Notes: generated from the letters alone by a model not told the origin. A stretch of DNA of 37,248 nt from Ilumatobacter nonamiensis YM16-303 (GCF_000350145.1 NZ_BAOL01000101.1:1-37248); one strand, 5' to 3'. Positions 6,628 to 14,781 are shown, counted from the first letter of the stretch. Made by a program: numbers and translations.

Positions 6628-7664
6628 GTCTCTGGTTCGTGGCCGGGATGCTCGCGGCCGTCAACCCCTGCGGCTTCGTGCTGCTGCCGACCTATCTGAT
6701 GTATTTCCTGGGGCTCCAGGGCGCTGAGGGCCAGCGGACCCAGCGCGAGACCTTGCGCAAGGCGCTGAAGGTGTCGGCATCGCTGAGCCTCGGCTTCATG
6801 GCGGTGTTCATCGTCGCTGCGAGTCTGGCCAACTACTTCACGAACTGGCTCACCGCGAACGCCAAGTATGCGACCGGCGTCTTCGGTGTCGCACTGATCG
6901 TGCTGGGCGCCGCGATGTTGTTCGGCTTCAAGTTGCCCTTCATGAACCCCCAGAAGCTGCAGGGTGAGAAGGACCAGACCGTCCGGTCGATGTTCGTGTA
7001 CGGCGTCGCCTACGCGATCGCCTCGCTCGGCTGCACGATCGGTTTCTTCATCTCGGCCGTCTTCGCCACGAGCCGCAACGGTGGTGCGTTCGCCGGACTG
7101 CGCAACGGCATCGCCTACGGGGCGGGCATGGCGGTGCTGGTCGGTGGACTGACCGTGGCGCTCGCGTTCGCGAACACCGGACTCTTGAAGGTCCTGCGAC
7201 ACGGCTTGCAGTACATGGACCGAATCGCCGCGGCGTTCGTGCTGATCTCCGGGGTGTACCTGCTCTGGTACTTCTACTGGGTCGACCTGAAGGAGGAGGG
7301 CGACGCGGTCACCGACTGGGTCACCGCTCGCCAGGCCGACATCAGCGCCTTCCTCAACGATCATCAGTGGGGCGTCACCGTCCTGATGTTCTCGATCCTC
7401 GGGTCGACGATCGCCTACGTGTACACGAAACGTGTGGACGTGCTCGCGGGCGTCGTCATCGCCGGCGTCGTCGTGGGTGGTGTGTGGTCGAGCGACTGGT
7501 TCGCCGTGGGGATCATCGGCACGTGCGTCGCCGCCGCGGGCGTGCTCGGCCTCCTCCAGGACCGTCGCGACGCCGCCAACGCGTCAGGTCACGGCTCCGA
7601 CCCGCAACGTGACGATTCGGACTCGGCCGGAGACGGGCTCCGAGCCGCCGACAATCAGAGGTAG
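6624..7664 (+). CDS. ccdA: CcdA/DsbD-type thiol electron-transfer membrane protein
   Basis: 346 aa with six or more transmembrane helices. It carries electrons from cytosolic thioredoxin to exported thiol proteins. Key cysteines lie in NPCGFVLLP (TM1) and SLGCTIGFF (TM4), the two conserved positions of the CcdA family. The protein is longer than minimal CcdA (about 240 aa): after the core there is a further membrane segment pair (residues about 245-310) and a hydrophilic Asp/Ser-rich C-terminal tail. The start ATG overlaps the stop of the TlpA-like gene. Its 3' end overlaps the convergent CoA-transferase gene by 10 bp. Involvement in cytochrome c maturation is likely but not proven by the neighbours here. 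Confidence 0.9.
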   Translation: MSLWFVAGMLAAVNPCGFVLLPTYLMYFLGLQGAEGQRTQRETLRKALKVSASLSLGFMAVFIVAASLANYFTNWLTANAKYATGVFGVALIVLGAAMLFGFKLPFMNPQKLQGEKDQTVRSMFVYGVAYAIASLGCTIGFFISAVFATSRNGGAFAGLRNGIAYGAGMAVLVGGLTVALAFANTGLLKVLRHGLQYMDRIAAAFVLISGVYLLWYFYWVDLKEEGDAVTDWVTARQADISAFLNDHQWGVTVLMFSILGSTIAYVYTKRVDVLAGVVIAGVVVGGVWSSDWFAVGIIGTCVAAAGVLGLLQDRRDAANASGHGSDPQRDDSDSAGDGLRAADNQR

Positions 7665-8944
7665 TGCATCGCCCGGGCTCGGGCAGTGAGGTCCGCGCGG
7701 TGGTCGGGATGGGCGATCGCGATCAGACGGCTCGTGCGTTCACGCACCGTTGCGCTGCGCAGCTCGGCGACGCCGAACTCGGTCACGACCTTGTCGACGG
7801 TGTTCTTCGGGGTGGTCACGACGTCGCCGGCGGCCAACTGCGGGACGATCTTCGACGCACCGGACGACGTGGTGGAATGCAGGACGACGAAACCTTGACC
7901 GCCGGGGGAGTACATCGCGCCGCGAGCGAAGTCGTTCTGACCGCCCGACGATGAGTAGTAGTGGCCGCCGATGGTCTCGGAGGCGCACTGGCCGAGGAAG
8001 TCGACGGACAACGTCGCGTTGATCGACACGAAGTCGTTCTCCTCCGCGATGATCCGCGGGTCGTTCACGTAGCGCACGGCGTGCAGTTCGATCGCCGTGT
8101 TCTCGTGCAGGAAGTCATGGAGCCGATTGGTTCCCAGCGCGAACGTGCCGACGGTCTTGGTCCGGTTCAGCCGCTTGCGGACACCGTTCACCACGCCCGA
8201 ATCGATCAGATCGACCACCCCGTCCGACAGCAGTTCGGTATGGACGCCGAGGTCACGATGGTCCCGGAGCGAGTCCATGATCGCGTTGGGAATGGCCCCG
8301 ATGCCGGTCTGGATCGTCGCCCCGTTCGGAATTCGTTCGGCAACGAATGCGGCGATCTGGCGGTCGGTCTCGTCGGCGGCGACCGGCGGGACCTCGATCA
8401 GCGGTCGATCACTCCGGCACCAGCCCGCGACCTGCGACGCGTGGAGCTGGTTCCGTCCGAACGTGCGCGGCATGTGGTCGGTCACCTCGAGGAAGAACCG
8501 GGCGCGACCGATGAAACTCGCGACGTAGTCGGCGGACACGCCGAGGCTGAAGTAGCCGTGGGCGTCCGGTGGCGACGCCGCGGCGACGACGATCGGGTCG
8601 TCGGTCCGGTCGTGCATCATTTCGTACACCTCGGAGAAGTGCGCGGGGACCAGACCGATCGTGCCGGCACGGAAGTGCGGCCGGGTCACGTGCGACAGGA
8701 AGTACGAGATGTGGTGCAGGCGGTTGCCGAACTCGCCGCGGAGGTAGCGCCGCTCGTGGACGGCGTGCATCTGGTGGACGCGCAGCCCGGTGAAGCGCGT
8801 TCCACCCGCCTCCATGTCCTCCGCGACAGCGTGCTCGATGGCGTCGAGCACGGCGGTCGGCTCACCGTTCGCGAGGGGGACGATGATGCGGGTCTCGGGA
8901 TCCAGATGATCGACGACATCGGCGGCGCTGACGGGATCGCTCAT
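7655..8944 (-). CDS. Acetyl-CoA hydrolase/transferase family protein (4-hydroxybutyrate CoA-transferase-like)
   Basis: 429 aa, the usual length for bacterial CoA-transferases that move CoA between acetyl-CoA and short acids. Family motifs seen: VVAAASPPDAHGYFSLG, IQTGIGAIPNAIMDSL, LGVHTELLSDG (its Glu is the likely catalytic residue that forms the CoA thioester, by analogy with 4-hydroxybutyrate CoA-transferase), SVDFLGQCASE, GGQNDFARGA and the C-terminal ITE-like VVTEFGVAELR. The acid substrate cannot be told. TACTTT 6 nt before the ATG suggests a leaderless transcript. It is flanked by the divergent NUDIX gene and overlaps ccdA tail to tail. Confidence 0.9.
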   Translation of the reverse strand: MSDPVSAADVVDHLDPETRIIVPLANGEPTAVLDAIEHAVAEDMEAGGTRFTGLRVHQMHAVHERRYLRGEFGNRLHHISYFLSHVTRPHFRAGTIGLVPAHFSEVYEMMHDRTDDPIVVAAASPPDAHGYFSLGVSADYVASFIGRARFFLEVTDHMPRTFGRNQLHASQVAGWCRSDRPLIEVPPVAADETDRQIAAFVAERIPNGATIQTGIGAIPNAIMDSLRDHRDLGVHTELLSDGVVDLIDSGVVNGVRKRLNRTKTVGTFALGTNRLHDFLHENTAIELHAVRYVNDPRIIAEENDFVSINATLSVDFLGQCASETIGGHYYSSSGGQNDFARGAMYSPGGQGFVVLHSTTSSGASKIVPQLAAGDVVTTPKNTVDKVVTEFGVAELRSATVRERTSRLIAIAHPDHRADLTARARAMHYL

Positions 8945-8950
8945 GTGAGC

Positions 8951-8956
8951 AAAGTA
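8951..8956 (-). promoter_or_regulatory. Leaderless -10 hexamer of the CoA-transferase gene
   Basis: TACTTT on the minus strand, 6 nt before the ATG at 8944. Confidence 0.6.
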
Positions 8957-9014
8957 GGTGATTCGTCACGGCCGCGCGGATGGTCTGACCCGACCCGTCG
9001 TGCGGTTGGTCGCG

Positions 9015-9020
9015 TACGGT
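9015..9020 (+). promoter_or_regulatory. Leaderless -10 hexamer of the NUDIX gene at 9027
   Basis: TACGGT, 6 nt, then ATG at 9027, with no Shine-Dalgarno site. Confidence 0.6.
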
Positions 9021-9026
9021 GCGGAC

Positions 9027-9830
9027 ATGGCGAAAGACTTCGACCCGTCCACGGTGCCGATCCGCAACGCAGCAACGGTGATGCTCGTGCGGGACGCGGC
9101 CGACGGTGACGAGGGAATCGAGGTGTTCATGCTGCGCCGGACGACCAACGCGGCGTTCGGAGCGGGGATGTTCGTGTTCCCGGGCGGGAAGGTGGATGAC
9201 GCCGACCACGCCACGGAACTCGAGCCGTTCTGTCGAGGACTCGACGATGCCCACGCGTCGCGGCAACTCGGTCTCGACGCCGGTGGCCTGGCCTACTGGG
9301 TCGCCTCGATCCGTGAGTGTTTCGAGGAGGCCGGAATCCTGCTGGCGGAACGACGCGACGGAGCGACACTGACCGTCGGCGACGACGACCGTCACGCGGT
9401 GCACGACGGCACGCTGTCGATGGTCGAGTTGTGTCGGCGCGACGACTTGGTGATCGATCTGTCGACGACCGAGTACGTCGACCACTGGATCACTCCGATG
9501 GGCGAGGCACGCCGTTTCGACACCCGCTTCTTCGTGACCGAGGCGCCGGATGGTCAGGAGGGTCTCCACGACGACAAGGAGACGGTCGAGAGCAGTTGGG
9601 TACGCCCGCAGACGGCGCTCGACCGACTCGACGCCGGAGAACTGATGATGATGCCGCCGACCGTGAAGAACCTGCGCTGGCTGGCGGAGTTCGCGTGCGC
9701 CGACGATGCCGTCGCCGCGGGCCGCGCGATCACCGATCCCGCGACGACGCTGCCGAAGCTCCGCACCAATGCCGATGGCCAAGTGCTCGGGATCGCCTTG
9801 CCGGGCGATCCCGACTACGACTCGGTGTGA
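9027..9830 (+). CDS. NUDIX hydrolase, NUDT19/acyl-CoA diphosphatase-like
   Basis: 267 aa. The NUDIX box is split by a long insertion, as in NUDT19-type proteins: FVFPGGKVDDAD gives the first Gly part and then, about 50 residues later, SIRECFEEAGILLA supplies the RExxEE metal-binding helix. The N-terminus (AATVMLVRDAADG...VFMLRRT) is the usual first beta strands. This branch typically cleaves CoA or acyl-CoA into 3',5'-ADP and acyl-phosphopantetheine, but the substrate is unproven here. The neighbouring CoA-transferase makes a CoA-linked role plausible. The frame is open upstream to 8958, but the leaderless hexamer and sequence content favour ATG 9027. Confidence 0.85.
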   Translation: MAKDFDPSTVPIRNAATVMLVRDAADGDEGIEVFMLRRTTNAAFGAGMFVFPGGKVDDADHATELEPFCRGLDDAHASRQLGLDAGGLAYWVASIRECFEEAGILLAERRDGATLTVGDDDRHAVHDGTLSMVELCRRDDLVIDLSTTEYVDHWITPMGEARRFDTRFFVTEAPDGQEGLHDDKETVESSWVRPQTALDRLDAGELMMMPPTVKNLRWLAEFACADDAVAAGRAITDPATTLPKLRTNADGQVLGIALPGDPDYDSV

Positions 9831-9871
9831 ACTCCGATGACGGCGCTCTGATTTCACTGGCCGAGCCCGTG

Positions 9872-9877
9872 TAATCT
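9872..9877 (+). promoter_or_regulatory. Leaderless -10 hexamer of the SufR-like gene
   Basis: TAATCT, 6 nt, then GTG at 9884. It is the best -10 match among the leaderless set. Confidence 0.65.
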
Positions 9878-9883
9878 CGGCAT

Positions 9884-10588
9884 GTGAGTGATCCGGCGGT
9901 GAATCTCGATGTGCTCAAAGCACTCGGCGACAACACCCGCTACGCGATCTATCTCGAACTCGCCCGCTCGGCGCATCCCCTGGCCACGGCCGACATCGCG
10001 GAGTCGCTCGGGCTCCACGCGAACACCGTACGGCCCCACCTCGAACGGATGCGTGACGCCGGACTGCTCGCGGTCGAGGTCGGCGGTCGCGGTGATGTGG
10101 GGCGGCCACAGCACCGGTACTCCGTGTCGCCCGACGCGCCGTCACTCGGCCTGGAGCCACCGTCGATCCCGGTCCTGGCGCGCATGGTGCTGGCGATGGC
10201 CCGACGACTCGGGGCGAGCGCCGACGACGCCGAAGCGGTTGGTTTCGACGAAGGACAGCGCCGATCGCGGCCGTTCTCGACGGCTCCGTCGACCCTCGAA
10301 GCGCTCGTTTCCGACCTCGACCGGCTCGGGTTCGACCCCACAGTCAGCGATGCGGAACGTCCCACGGACACCGATGATTCGACTCCGATCGTCGACGACG
10401 GTGCTGCCGTGGTCGCGTTCGCGAACTGCCCGTTCTCCGACCTCGCCGAGCAGCATCCGGAACTGGTGTGCGGGCTGCATCGCGGCCTCGTGGCCGGGTT
10501 CGTCGCGGGGATGGGCGATGCCGAAACTCGCGACTTCTGTTCACTCACGAGTCGCACTCCGTGCCAGGTCACGGTCGCGGCACGGTAA
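9884..10588 (+). CDS. ArsR/SufR-like winged-helix regulator with C-terminal cysteine motif
   Basis: 234 aa. The N-terminal winged helix (residues about 5-85) has LKALGDNTRYAIYLEL, then a recognition region SLGLHANTVRPHLERMRDAGLL and the wing GRGDVGRPQHRYSVS. The C-terminal part holds four cysteines in NCPFSDLAEQHPELVCG and DFCSLTSRTPCQ, spaced CX13CX22CX7C. SufR-type repressors bind an Fe-S cluster through cysteines in this part and sense cluster status; the exact spacing differs from the cyanobacterial form. The next gene on the same strand is ErpA/IscA, 42 bp away, which supports a role in Fe-S biogenesis control. The starting GTG fits a leaderless mRNA, which allows fast autoregulation at the promoter. 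Confidence 0.82.
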   Translation: MSDPAVNLDVLKALGDNTRYAIYLELARSAHPLATADIAESLGLHANTVRPHLERMRDAGLLAVEVGGRGDVGRPQHRYSVSPDAPSLGLEPPSIPVLARMVLAMARRLGASADDAEAVGFDEGQRRSRPFSTAPSTLEALVSDLDRLGFDPTVSDAERPTDTDDSTPIVDDGAAVVAFANCPFSDLAEQHPELVCGLHRGLVAGFVAGMGDAETRDFCSLTSRTPCQVTVAAR

Positions 10589-10621
10589 AATCGATCTCAA
10601 CAGGATCCGAATCACAGGAGG
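10586..10621 (+). promoter_or_regulatory. Promoter -10 and Shine-Dalgarno site of erpA
   Basis: TAAAAT (10586-10591) overlaps the stop codon of the regulator and is a near-consensus -10. AGGAGG (10616-10621) lies 9 nt before the erpA ATG. erpA may therefore be transcribed on its own as well as by readthrough. Confidence 0.5.
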
Positions 10622-10630
10622 AACCGCCAC

Positions 10631-10954
10631 ATGATCACGCTCACCGACCCCGCTGCCGCCAAGGTTCGCCAATTGCTCGACGCCGAAGGAGCCGAAGAAC
10701 TCGCCCTGCGCGTCGCGGTGCGCCCCGGTGGCTGCTCGGGTTTCTCGTACGAGATGTTCTTCGACGGCGACTTCGCGTCGGACGACACCACCGCCGAGTA
10801 CGACGGCAACGTGAAGGTCGTCGTCGACCCCGCGTCGGCCCAGCTGCTCGAGGGTGCGACCCTCGACTACAAGGACGGCCTCGACGAGTCCGGCTTCGCG
10901 ATCACGAACCCGAACGCCAGCCGCACCTGCGGCTGCGGTCAGAGCTTCTCCTGA
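10631..10954 (+). CDS. erpA: Iron-sulfur cluster assembly/insertion protein, ErpA/IscA (A-type carrier)
   Basis: 107 aa, full family length. The three cluster-binding cysteines are all present: Cys35 in RPGGCSGFSYEM and Cys100/Cys102 in the C-terminal CGCGQSFS. Such proteins take Fe-S clusters from the scaffold (SUF in actinobacteria) and deliver them to apo-enzymes. It has a strong AGGAGG site, unlike the leaderless genes around it, and stands directly after the SufR-like regulator. ErpA and IscA cannot be separated by sequence alone; the actinobacterial single-copy carrier is usually called ErpA. Confidence 0.94.
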   Translation: MITLTDPAAAKVRQLLDAEGAEELALRVAVRPGGCSGFSYEMFFDGDFASDDTTAEYDGNVKVVVDPASAQLLEGATLDYKDGLDESGFAITNPNASRTCGCGQSFS

Positions 10955-11001
10955 AGCTGGGCGGCATGTGCCGTCCCACCCCGCCCTGAGCGGAGTGCTG
11001 T

Positions 11002-11913
11002 TCAGGTGAGGGAAAGATCGAGGCGCTCGCGCAACTCGGTCTCGTCCCACAGTCCGTCGAGGCGCTCGATCACGGTTCCGTCAGGGCCGACGATGAACAG
11101 GGCCGGCTCGAACTGCATGTCGAGCGTGGCGACCGCCGGGGCGACTTCCGTCGCCGTGGTGTCGGTCCAGACCTCGGCGTGGACGAACACGAAGCTGTCG
11201 GCGTAGTCCGGCGCCACGTCGACCATCGTTTCGAGCGCGGGAGCGCAGGTGCCGGTCTGACAGAACGCGGGCGTGCCCACGATGTACGCGACGTACGAAC
11301 CGGATGCGAGCGCCTCGGTGAGGGTCATCGCGTGGAACGGGCACTCCGGCTCACGCGTGCAGATCGGGTCGACGCCGCCCGGGTCGGCCGCCGTCGGGGT
11401 GTCGAAGCCCGCGAGGACGTCTCCGGGGCCCGGAACCGCCACCAGGGAGGGTTCGGTGACCTGGAAATTGGCGTCGGCCTCCGTGCCGTCGTCGATGCGG
11501 ATCCCGTAGACACCGGGGGTGTTCATGGTCGGCCGGAACGCGTAGTACGGCGCCGGCGTGACATCGCGACGCACCGCGATGATCGGGTCACCGATCGCGT
11601 TGCCGTCGAGGTCGACGACCTGACCCGTGAGTTGATCGGGTCCGTCGGTGACCAGCTCGGCCGTCCGGGCGAGGCTGAACGGCAGCCGGACCTCACCGGG
11701 CACGAGCACATCGGACGGGAAACGTGGCACGACGACGTACGAATCGAGGTCGGCCGTGGCTGCGTCGCTCGCCCCGCCGCTGTCCGCCTCCCCGTTGCTG
11801 TCGCTTCCTCCGCCGCACGCCGCCGCGACTCCGGCGGTCGCGGCGCCGATCAGAAAGGTCCGTCGGTCGAATCCGAACTTCGGGTCGGGAGTGGCATCGT
11901 GGGGGTTGGTCAT
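11002..11913 (-). CDS. Tat-exported lipoprotein with thioredoxin-like C-terminal domain
   Basis: About 303 aa from the ATG at 11913; an in-frame ATG at 11952 would add 13 residues. A twin-arginine signal (DRRTFLIGAATAGVAAAC) ends in a lipobox Cys, followed by a Gly/Ser/Asp-rich linker. The middle (residues about 60-150) looks like an Ig-like beta domain: LVPGEVRLPFSLART...TPGVYGIRIDDG. The C-terminal half resembles a thioredoxin fold: GTPAFCQTGTCAP with a CX4C pair near the start of the helix, then FVFVHAEVW, and MQFEPALFIVGPDGTVIERLDG as the cis-Pro/beta4 region. Reductase activity is uncertain because the pair is not CxxC. It is divergent from the OmpA-family gene and could serve the same envelope. 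Confidence 0.8.
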   Translation of the reverse strand: MTNPHDATPDPKFGFDRRTFLIGAATAGVAAACGGGSDSNGEADSGGASDAATADLDSYVVVPRFPSDVLVPGEVRLPFSLARTAELVTDGPDQLTGQVVDLDGNAIGDPIIAVRRDVTPAPYYAFRPTMNTPGVYGIRIDDGTEADANFQVTEPSLVAVPGPGDVLAGFDTPTAADPGGVDPICTREPECPFHAMTLTEALASGSYVAYIVGTPAFCQTGTCAPALETMVDVAPDYADSFVFVHAEVWTDTTATEVAPAVATLDMQFEPALFIVGPDGTVIERLDGLWDETELRERLDLSLT

Positions 11914-11991
11914 GAGTGGGGGAGATCCGAGAGGGCAGGAATTGCTGGACATCGTTGAATCGGCGGCAACTGACGTGCGATCGTACGAGCG

Positions 11992-13653
11992 ATGAGCGCG
12001 ACGACTCCGGTGTCATTCCGACGATATCGCCGTCGCGTCCTCACCATCGGTGCGGCCGCGTTTCTGGTGGTCTTCGCGCTCGGCGCGGTGATCACGATTC
12101 CCCGAATCCAGAGCGATCTGGAGAACCGGGTGGAGGCCGCACTCGCGGCGAACGGCATCGACGGGGTCACGGCGTCGTTCTCCGGCCAGGACGGCACGCT
12201 CGGCTGCTCGGAGCCGATCGCAGAACTGGACCGAGCCGTCGAGGTCAGCAACGACGTTCGGGGCGTGCGCGCCATCGACGTCGCCACGACGTGTTCCGCA
12301 GGCGACGACGCAGAGGCCGTGAGCGAGGCCGACGCCTCGGAAGTGCCGACGTCGACAGCCAGCGACACCTCGACCGGCAACACGACGGACGAGACCACCG
12401 GCTCGACCGTGACGACCGCGGACGATCCCGACCTGGAGACGATCATTCAGGTGCTCGACGAGGACCCGCTCTTTGATCAGCTGTCCGTCCTGGTCGACGA
12501 CGTCGGGCTCGACAGCGAGGATCTCCTGGGGGGGTCCGGACCGATCACCCTCCTCGCTCCGACCGACGACGCATTCGATGAAGCCTTCGACACCCTCGGC
12601 GCCGACGCGTTCGGGGCGATGACGACCGATCCCGACGTGGTTCGATCCCTGCTCCGCCTGCACATCGCCGAGGGTGCGATCACGTCGGACACGTTCGACG
12701 ACGGCCCGATCGAGATGCTCGACGGATCGACCGTCGTCATCGACGCCGAGGTTCCCACGTTCTCCAGCGCCGGTGCGACCGCGGGCGTCGCGGATCCGGA
12801 CACGCAGCTCGACATCCGAGCATCGAACGGAGTCGTCCACGCCATCGACGACATCCTGCTTCCGGCCGACTTCTCGCTTCCGACCGACAACTCCGCGCCG
12901 GAGAACCCCGCCGAGCCGACCCCGGAGGCGGCGGGTACCGAGGTCGAGTACGTCGATGGTCGTGTGACCCTCAGCGGTGTGGTGTCGAGTGACGAGCAGC
13001 GCACGCAGCTCCGCGGCGCGGCCGAGACGAACGTCCACCCGGACAACGTCGCCGATGAGCTCACGGTGATCGACGACGGCCCGACCGATGTCGACAGCAT
13101 GGCTGTCGCCGTCGAGGCGATGGTCGCCGACCTCGTTTCGGGCGATGTCGGCCTCGTCGACGGAGAACTCTCGATGGTCGGCATGCTCATCGACGAGGAC
13201 GCGCGTCCCGCCATCGACGAGCTCGCCTCCGCAGAAGGGTTCACCGTCGAGTTGTCCACCCGCCCGATCGCCGACGAGCAATCCGCCACAGCGCTGCAGT
13301 CGGAGATGAACGAGTTCGTCCGGGCGAACCCCATCGAGTTCGAACCGGAGTCGATCGATCCGACGCCGGACTCGATCCCGATCGTCGATCAGCTCGCAGC
13401 GCAAGCCCTCCGGTTGCAGGGCACCGACATCGTGGTCGTCGGCTTCACGGACACCGCCGGGTCCGCGGAGAGCAACCAGTTCTGGAGCGAGCAACGGGCA
13501 ACGGTGGTTCGCGACATGTTCGCCGAGCGGAGTGTCCCCGACGACTCGCTCACGGCGGCGGGGTTCGGCGAGAACGCGCCGATCCTGCGGCCGGATGGCA
13601 CCGAAGACGTCACGGCGAGCCGCCGTATCGAGTTCGTGGTGACGAGTCGATGA
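11992..13653 (+). CDS. OmpA-family envelope protein with BON and fasciclin (FAS1) domains
   Basis: 553 aa. A cytoplasmic Arg-rich stretch and one N-terminal transmembrane helix (residues about 17-36) anchor the protein. A BON-like domain (about 37-97) and a Ser/Thr-rich linker follow. A FAS1 domain comes next (about 140-285), with ITLLAPTDDAFDEAF as H1-type box and NGVVHAIDDILLP as H2-type box. Further BON-like repeats (about 310-430; VTLSGVVSSDEQRTQLRG, LSMVGMLIDEDARP) lead to a C-terminal OmpA/MotB peptidoglycan-binding domain (about 435-553; VVGFTDTAGSAESNQFWSEQRA, AGFGENAPI, ASRRIEFVV). The anchor-BON-OmpA order resembles mycobacterial ArfA/OmpATb; the FAS1 insertion is unusual to me. It probably links membrane and cell wall. 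The downstream small membrane protein may be a partner. Confidence 0.88.
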   Translation: MSATTPVSFRRYRRRVLTIGAAAFLVVFALGAVITIPRIQSDLENRVEAALAANGIDGVTASFSGQDGTLGCSEPIAELDRAVEVSNDVRGVRAIDVATTCSAGDDAEAVSEADASEVPTSTASDTSTGNTTDETTGSTVTTADDPDLETIIQVLDEDPLFDQLSVLVDDVGLDSEDLLGGSGPITLLAPTDDAFDEAFDTLGADAFGAMTTDPDVVRSLLRLHIAEGAITSDTFDDGPIEMLDGSTVVIDAEVPTFSSAGATAGVADPDTQLDIRASNGVVHAIDDILLPADFSLPTDNSAPENPAEPTPEAAGTEVEYVDGRVTLSGVVSSDEQRTQLRGAAETNVHPDNVADELTVIDDGPTDVDSMAVAVEAMVADLVSGDVGLVDGELSMVGMLIDEDARPAIDELASAEGFTVELSTRPIADEQSATALQSEMNEFVRANPIEFEPESIDPTPDSIPIVDQLAAQALRLQGTDIVVVGFTDTAGSAESNQFWSEQRATVVRDMFAERSVPDDSLTAAGFGENAPILRPDGTEDVTASRRIEFVVTSR

Positions 13654-13681
13654 TGGTGAGACCGACCGGTTTCGGCGAGGA

Positions 13682-14338
13682 TTGACCCGGGAGAGACGAC
13701 GTCGCGTGCTGTACACACTGCTCAATTTCCTCGTATGGGGACTGCTGCTCGCCGTCATCGGCGGTGTGGTCGGTTGGGCGCTGCGGTCGCTGAAAGCACG
13801 TCGCGAGCTGTCGGAGTCGCGCCAGGTCGACGCGGCAGACGTCGACGAGATGCGCGATCGATCGGCCGATTTCGAAGCCGTGGTTGCCGAGCGTGATCGG
13901 TTGCGGATGCAGGTGGCCAACATGCGCCATGCCGATTCTCCCGGCTTCGTCGCCGACTCCAGCAGGCATTCGTCGACGACCGATTCGCCGAAGACGAGTG
14001 CGCTGCGGGGCGACACGTCCGAACCCGGCGACGCCGAAGAACACGACGTCGACCTCGTGGAAGCCGAGGCGGTCCTGGGCAGGGAGATCGGCCTCGACGA
14101 CCTGACGGTGATCGAGGGCATCGGTCCCAAGATCGCCGAGTTGTGCTCGGGAATCGGGGTCTCGACGTGGGCGCAACTCGCTCGTTCCGACGAATCCGCC
14201 CTGCGCGAGATGCTCGATGCGGCCGGCTCCGGATACAAGCTGCGTGATCCGTCGAGTTGGCCGCACCAAGCCGGCATGCTGGCATCCGGTCGCTGGGACG
14301 ACTTCCGGGAGTTCAGCGCCGGGCTCCACGATCTCTGA
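13682..14338 (+). CDS. Membrane-anchored helix-hairpin-helix (DUF4332-like) protein
   Basis: 218 aa from TTG 13682; GTG 13706 (VLYTLLNF) is an equally good start. One transmembrane helix (LLNFLVWGLLLAVIGGVVGWAL) is followed by a predicted coiled stretch rich in Arg/Glu (about 35-85), a disordered Ser/Asp segment, and a C-terminal HhH domain DLTVIEGIGPKIAELCSGIGVSTWAQLARS plus PSSWPHQAGMLASGRWDDF. This C-terminus resembles proteins in which a DUF4332/L21e-like HhH module is fused to envelope or division proteins; no function is established. It follows the OmpA gene by 28 bp, so cotranscription is likely. In bacteria such HhH domains usually bind DNA, which is odd for a membrane anchor. Confidence 0.75.
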   Translation: MTRERRRRVLYTLLNFLVWGLLLAVIGGVVGWALRSLKARRELSESRQVDAADVDEMRDRSADFEAVVAERDRLRMQVANMRHADSPGFVADSSRHSSTTDSPKTSALRGDTSEPGDAEEHDVDLVEAEAVLGREIGLDDLTVIEGIGPKIAELCSGIGVSTWAQLARSDESALREMLDAAGSGYKLRDPSSWPHQAGMLASGRWDDFREFSAGLHDL

Positions 14339-14355
14339 TACCGGTTCGGGTGCAA

Positions 14356-14361
14356 TACCCT
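14356..14361 (+). promoter_or_regulatory. Leaderless -10 hexamer of ridA
   Basis: TACCCT, 7 nt, then ATG at 14369. Confidence 0.6.
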
Positions 14362-14368
14362 GCGGAAG

Positions 14369-14722
14369 ATGAGCAAGCCCTTGGGTCCATACGTGCCGGT
14401 GCTGCGTGCCGGCGATTTCATCTACGTCTCGGGCCAGGGTGGTCTCGTCGACGGTGTGAAGGTCGACGGTGGCGTCGCACCGGAAACCGTGCAGACCATG
14501 AAGAATCTGAGCGCGCTGCTCGAGTCGGTCGGTGCCTCGCTCGACGATGTGGTCAAGACGACCTGCTTCCTGACCGACATGGAGAACTACGCCAAGTTCA
14601 ACACCGAGTACTCGGCGGCGTTCGGTGATCACCGCCCGACCCGCTCGTGTGTTGCGGTGGCGTCGCTCCCGGCGAACTTCCTCGTCGAGGTCGAAGCCGT
14701 CGCCTACAAGCCACTCGACTGA
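14369..14722 (+). CDS. RidA/YjgF/UK114 family reactive-imine deaminase
   Basis: 117 aa, compact RidA length. The family hydrolyses enamine/imine intermediates released by PLP enzymes, which releases ammonia. Visible signature: GDFIYVSGQGG, VDDVVKTTCFLTDMENYAKFNTEY and the substrate-binding Arg in RPTRSCVAVASLP, followed by VEVEAVAYK. The Cys of TTCFLTD and that Arg line up with active-site positions of RidA. It forms a probable group with a 51-aa membrane peptide and a purine-deaminase-like amidohydrolase downstream. Its exact RidA subgroup (true RidA versus Rid1-7) cannot be fixed here. Confidence 0.93.
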   Translation: MSKPLGPYVPVLRAGDFIYVSGQGGLVDGVKVDGGVAPETVQTMKNLSALLESVGASLDDVVKTTCFLTDMENYAKFNTEYSAAFGDHRPTRSCVAVASLPANFLVEVEAVAYKPLD

Positions 14723-14769
14723 GCGGGTTGCTTCCTCCCCGGCGCTTGGTCGGCTCGATTTCCTGGGCG

Positions 14770-14775
14770 TACACT
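14770..14775 (+). promoter_or_regulatory. Leaderless -10 hexamer of the 51-aa membrane peptide gene
   Basis: TACACT, 6 nt, then ATG at 14782. This supports the reality of the small ORF. Confidence 0.6.
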
Positions 14776-14781
14776 GCACCG

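Noticed and set aside
12013-14421. Long open minus-strand frame of about 800 codons across the OmpA and HhH genes
   Set aside because: The translation is Arg/Asp/His-rich and domain-free, typical of an antisense shadow in G+C-rich DNA; the plus strand holds two clear proteins.
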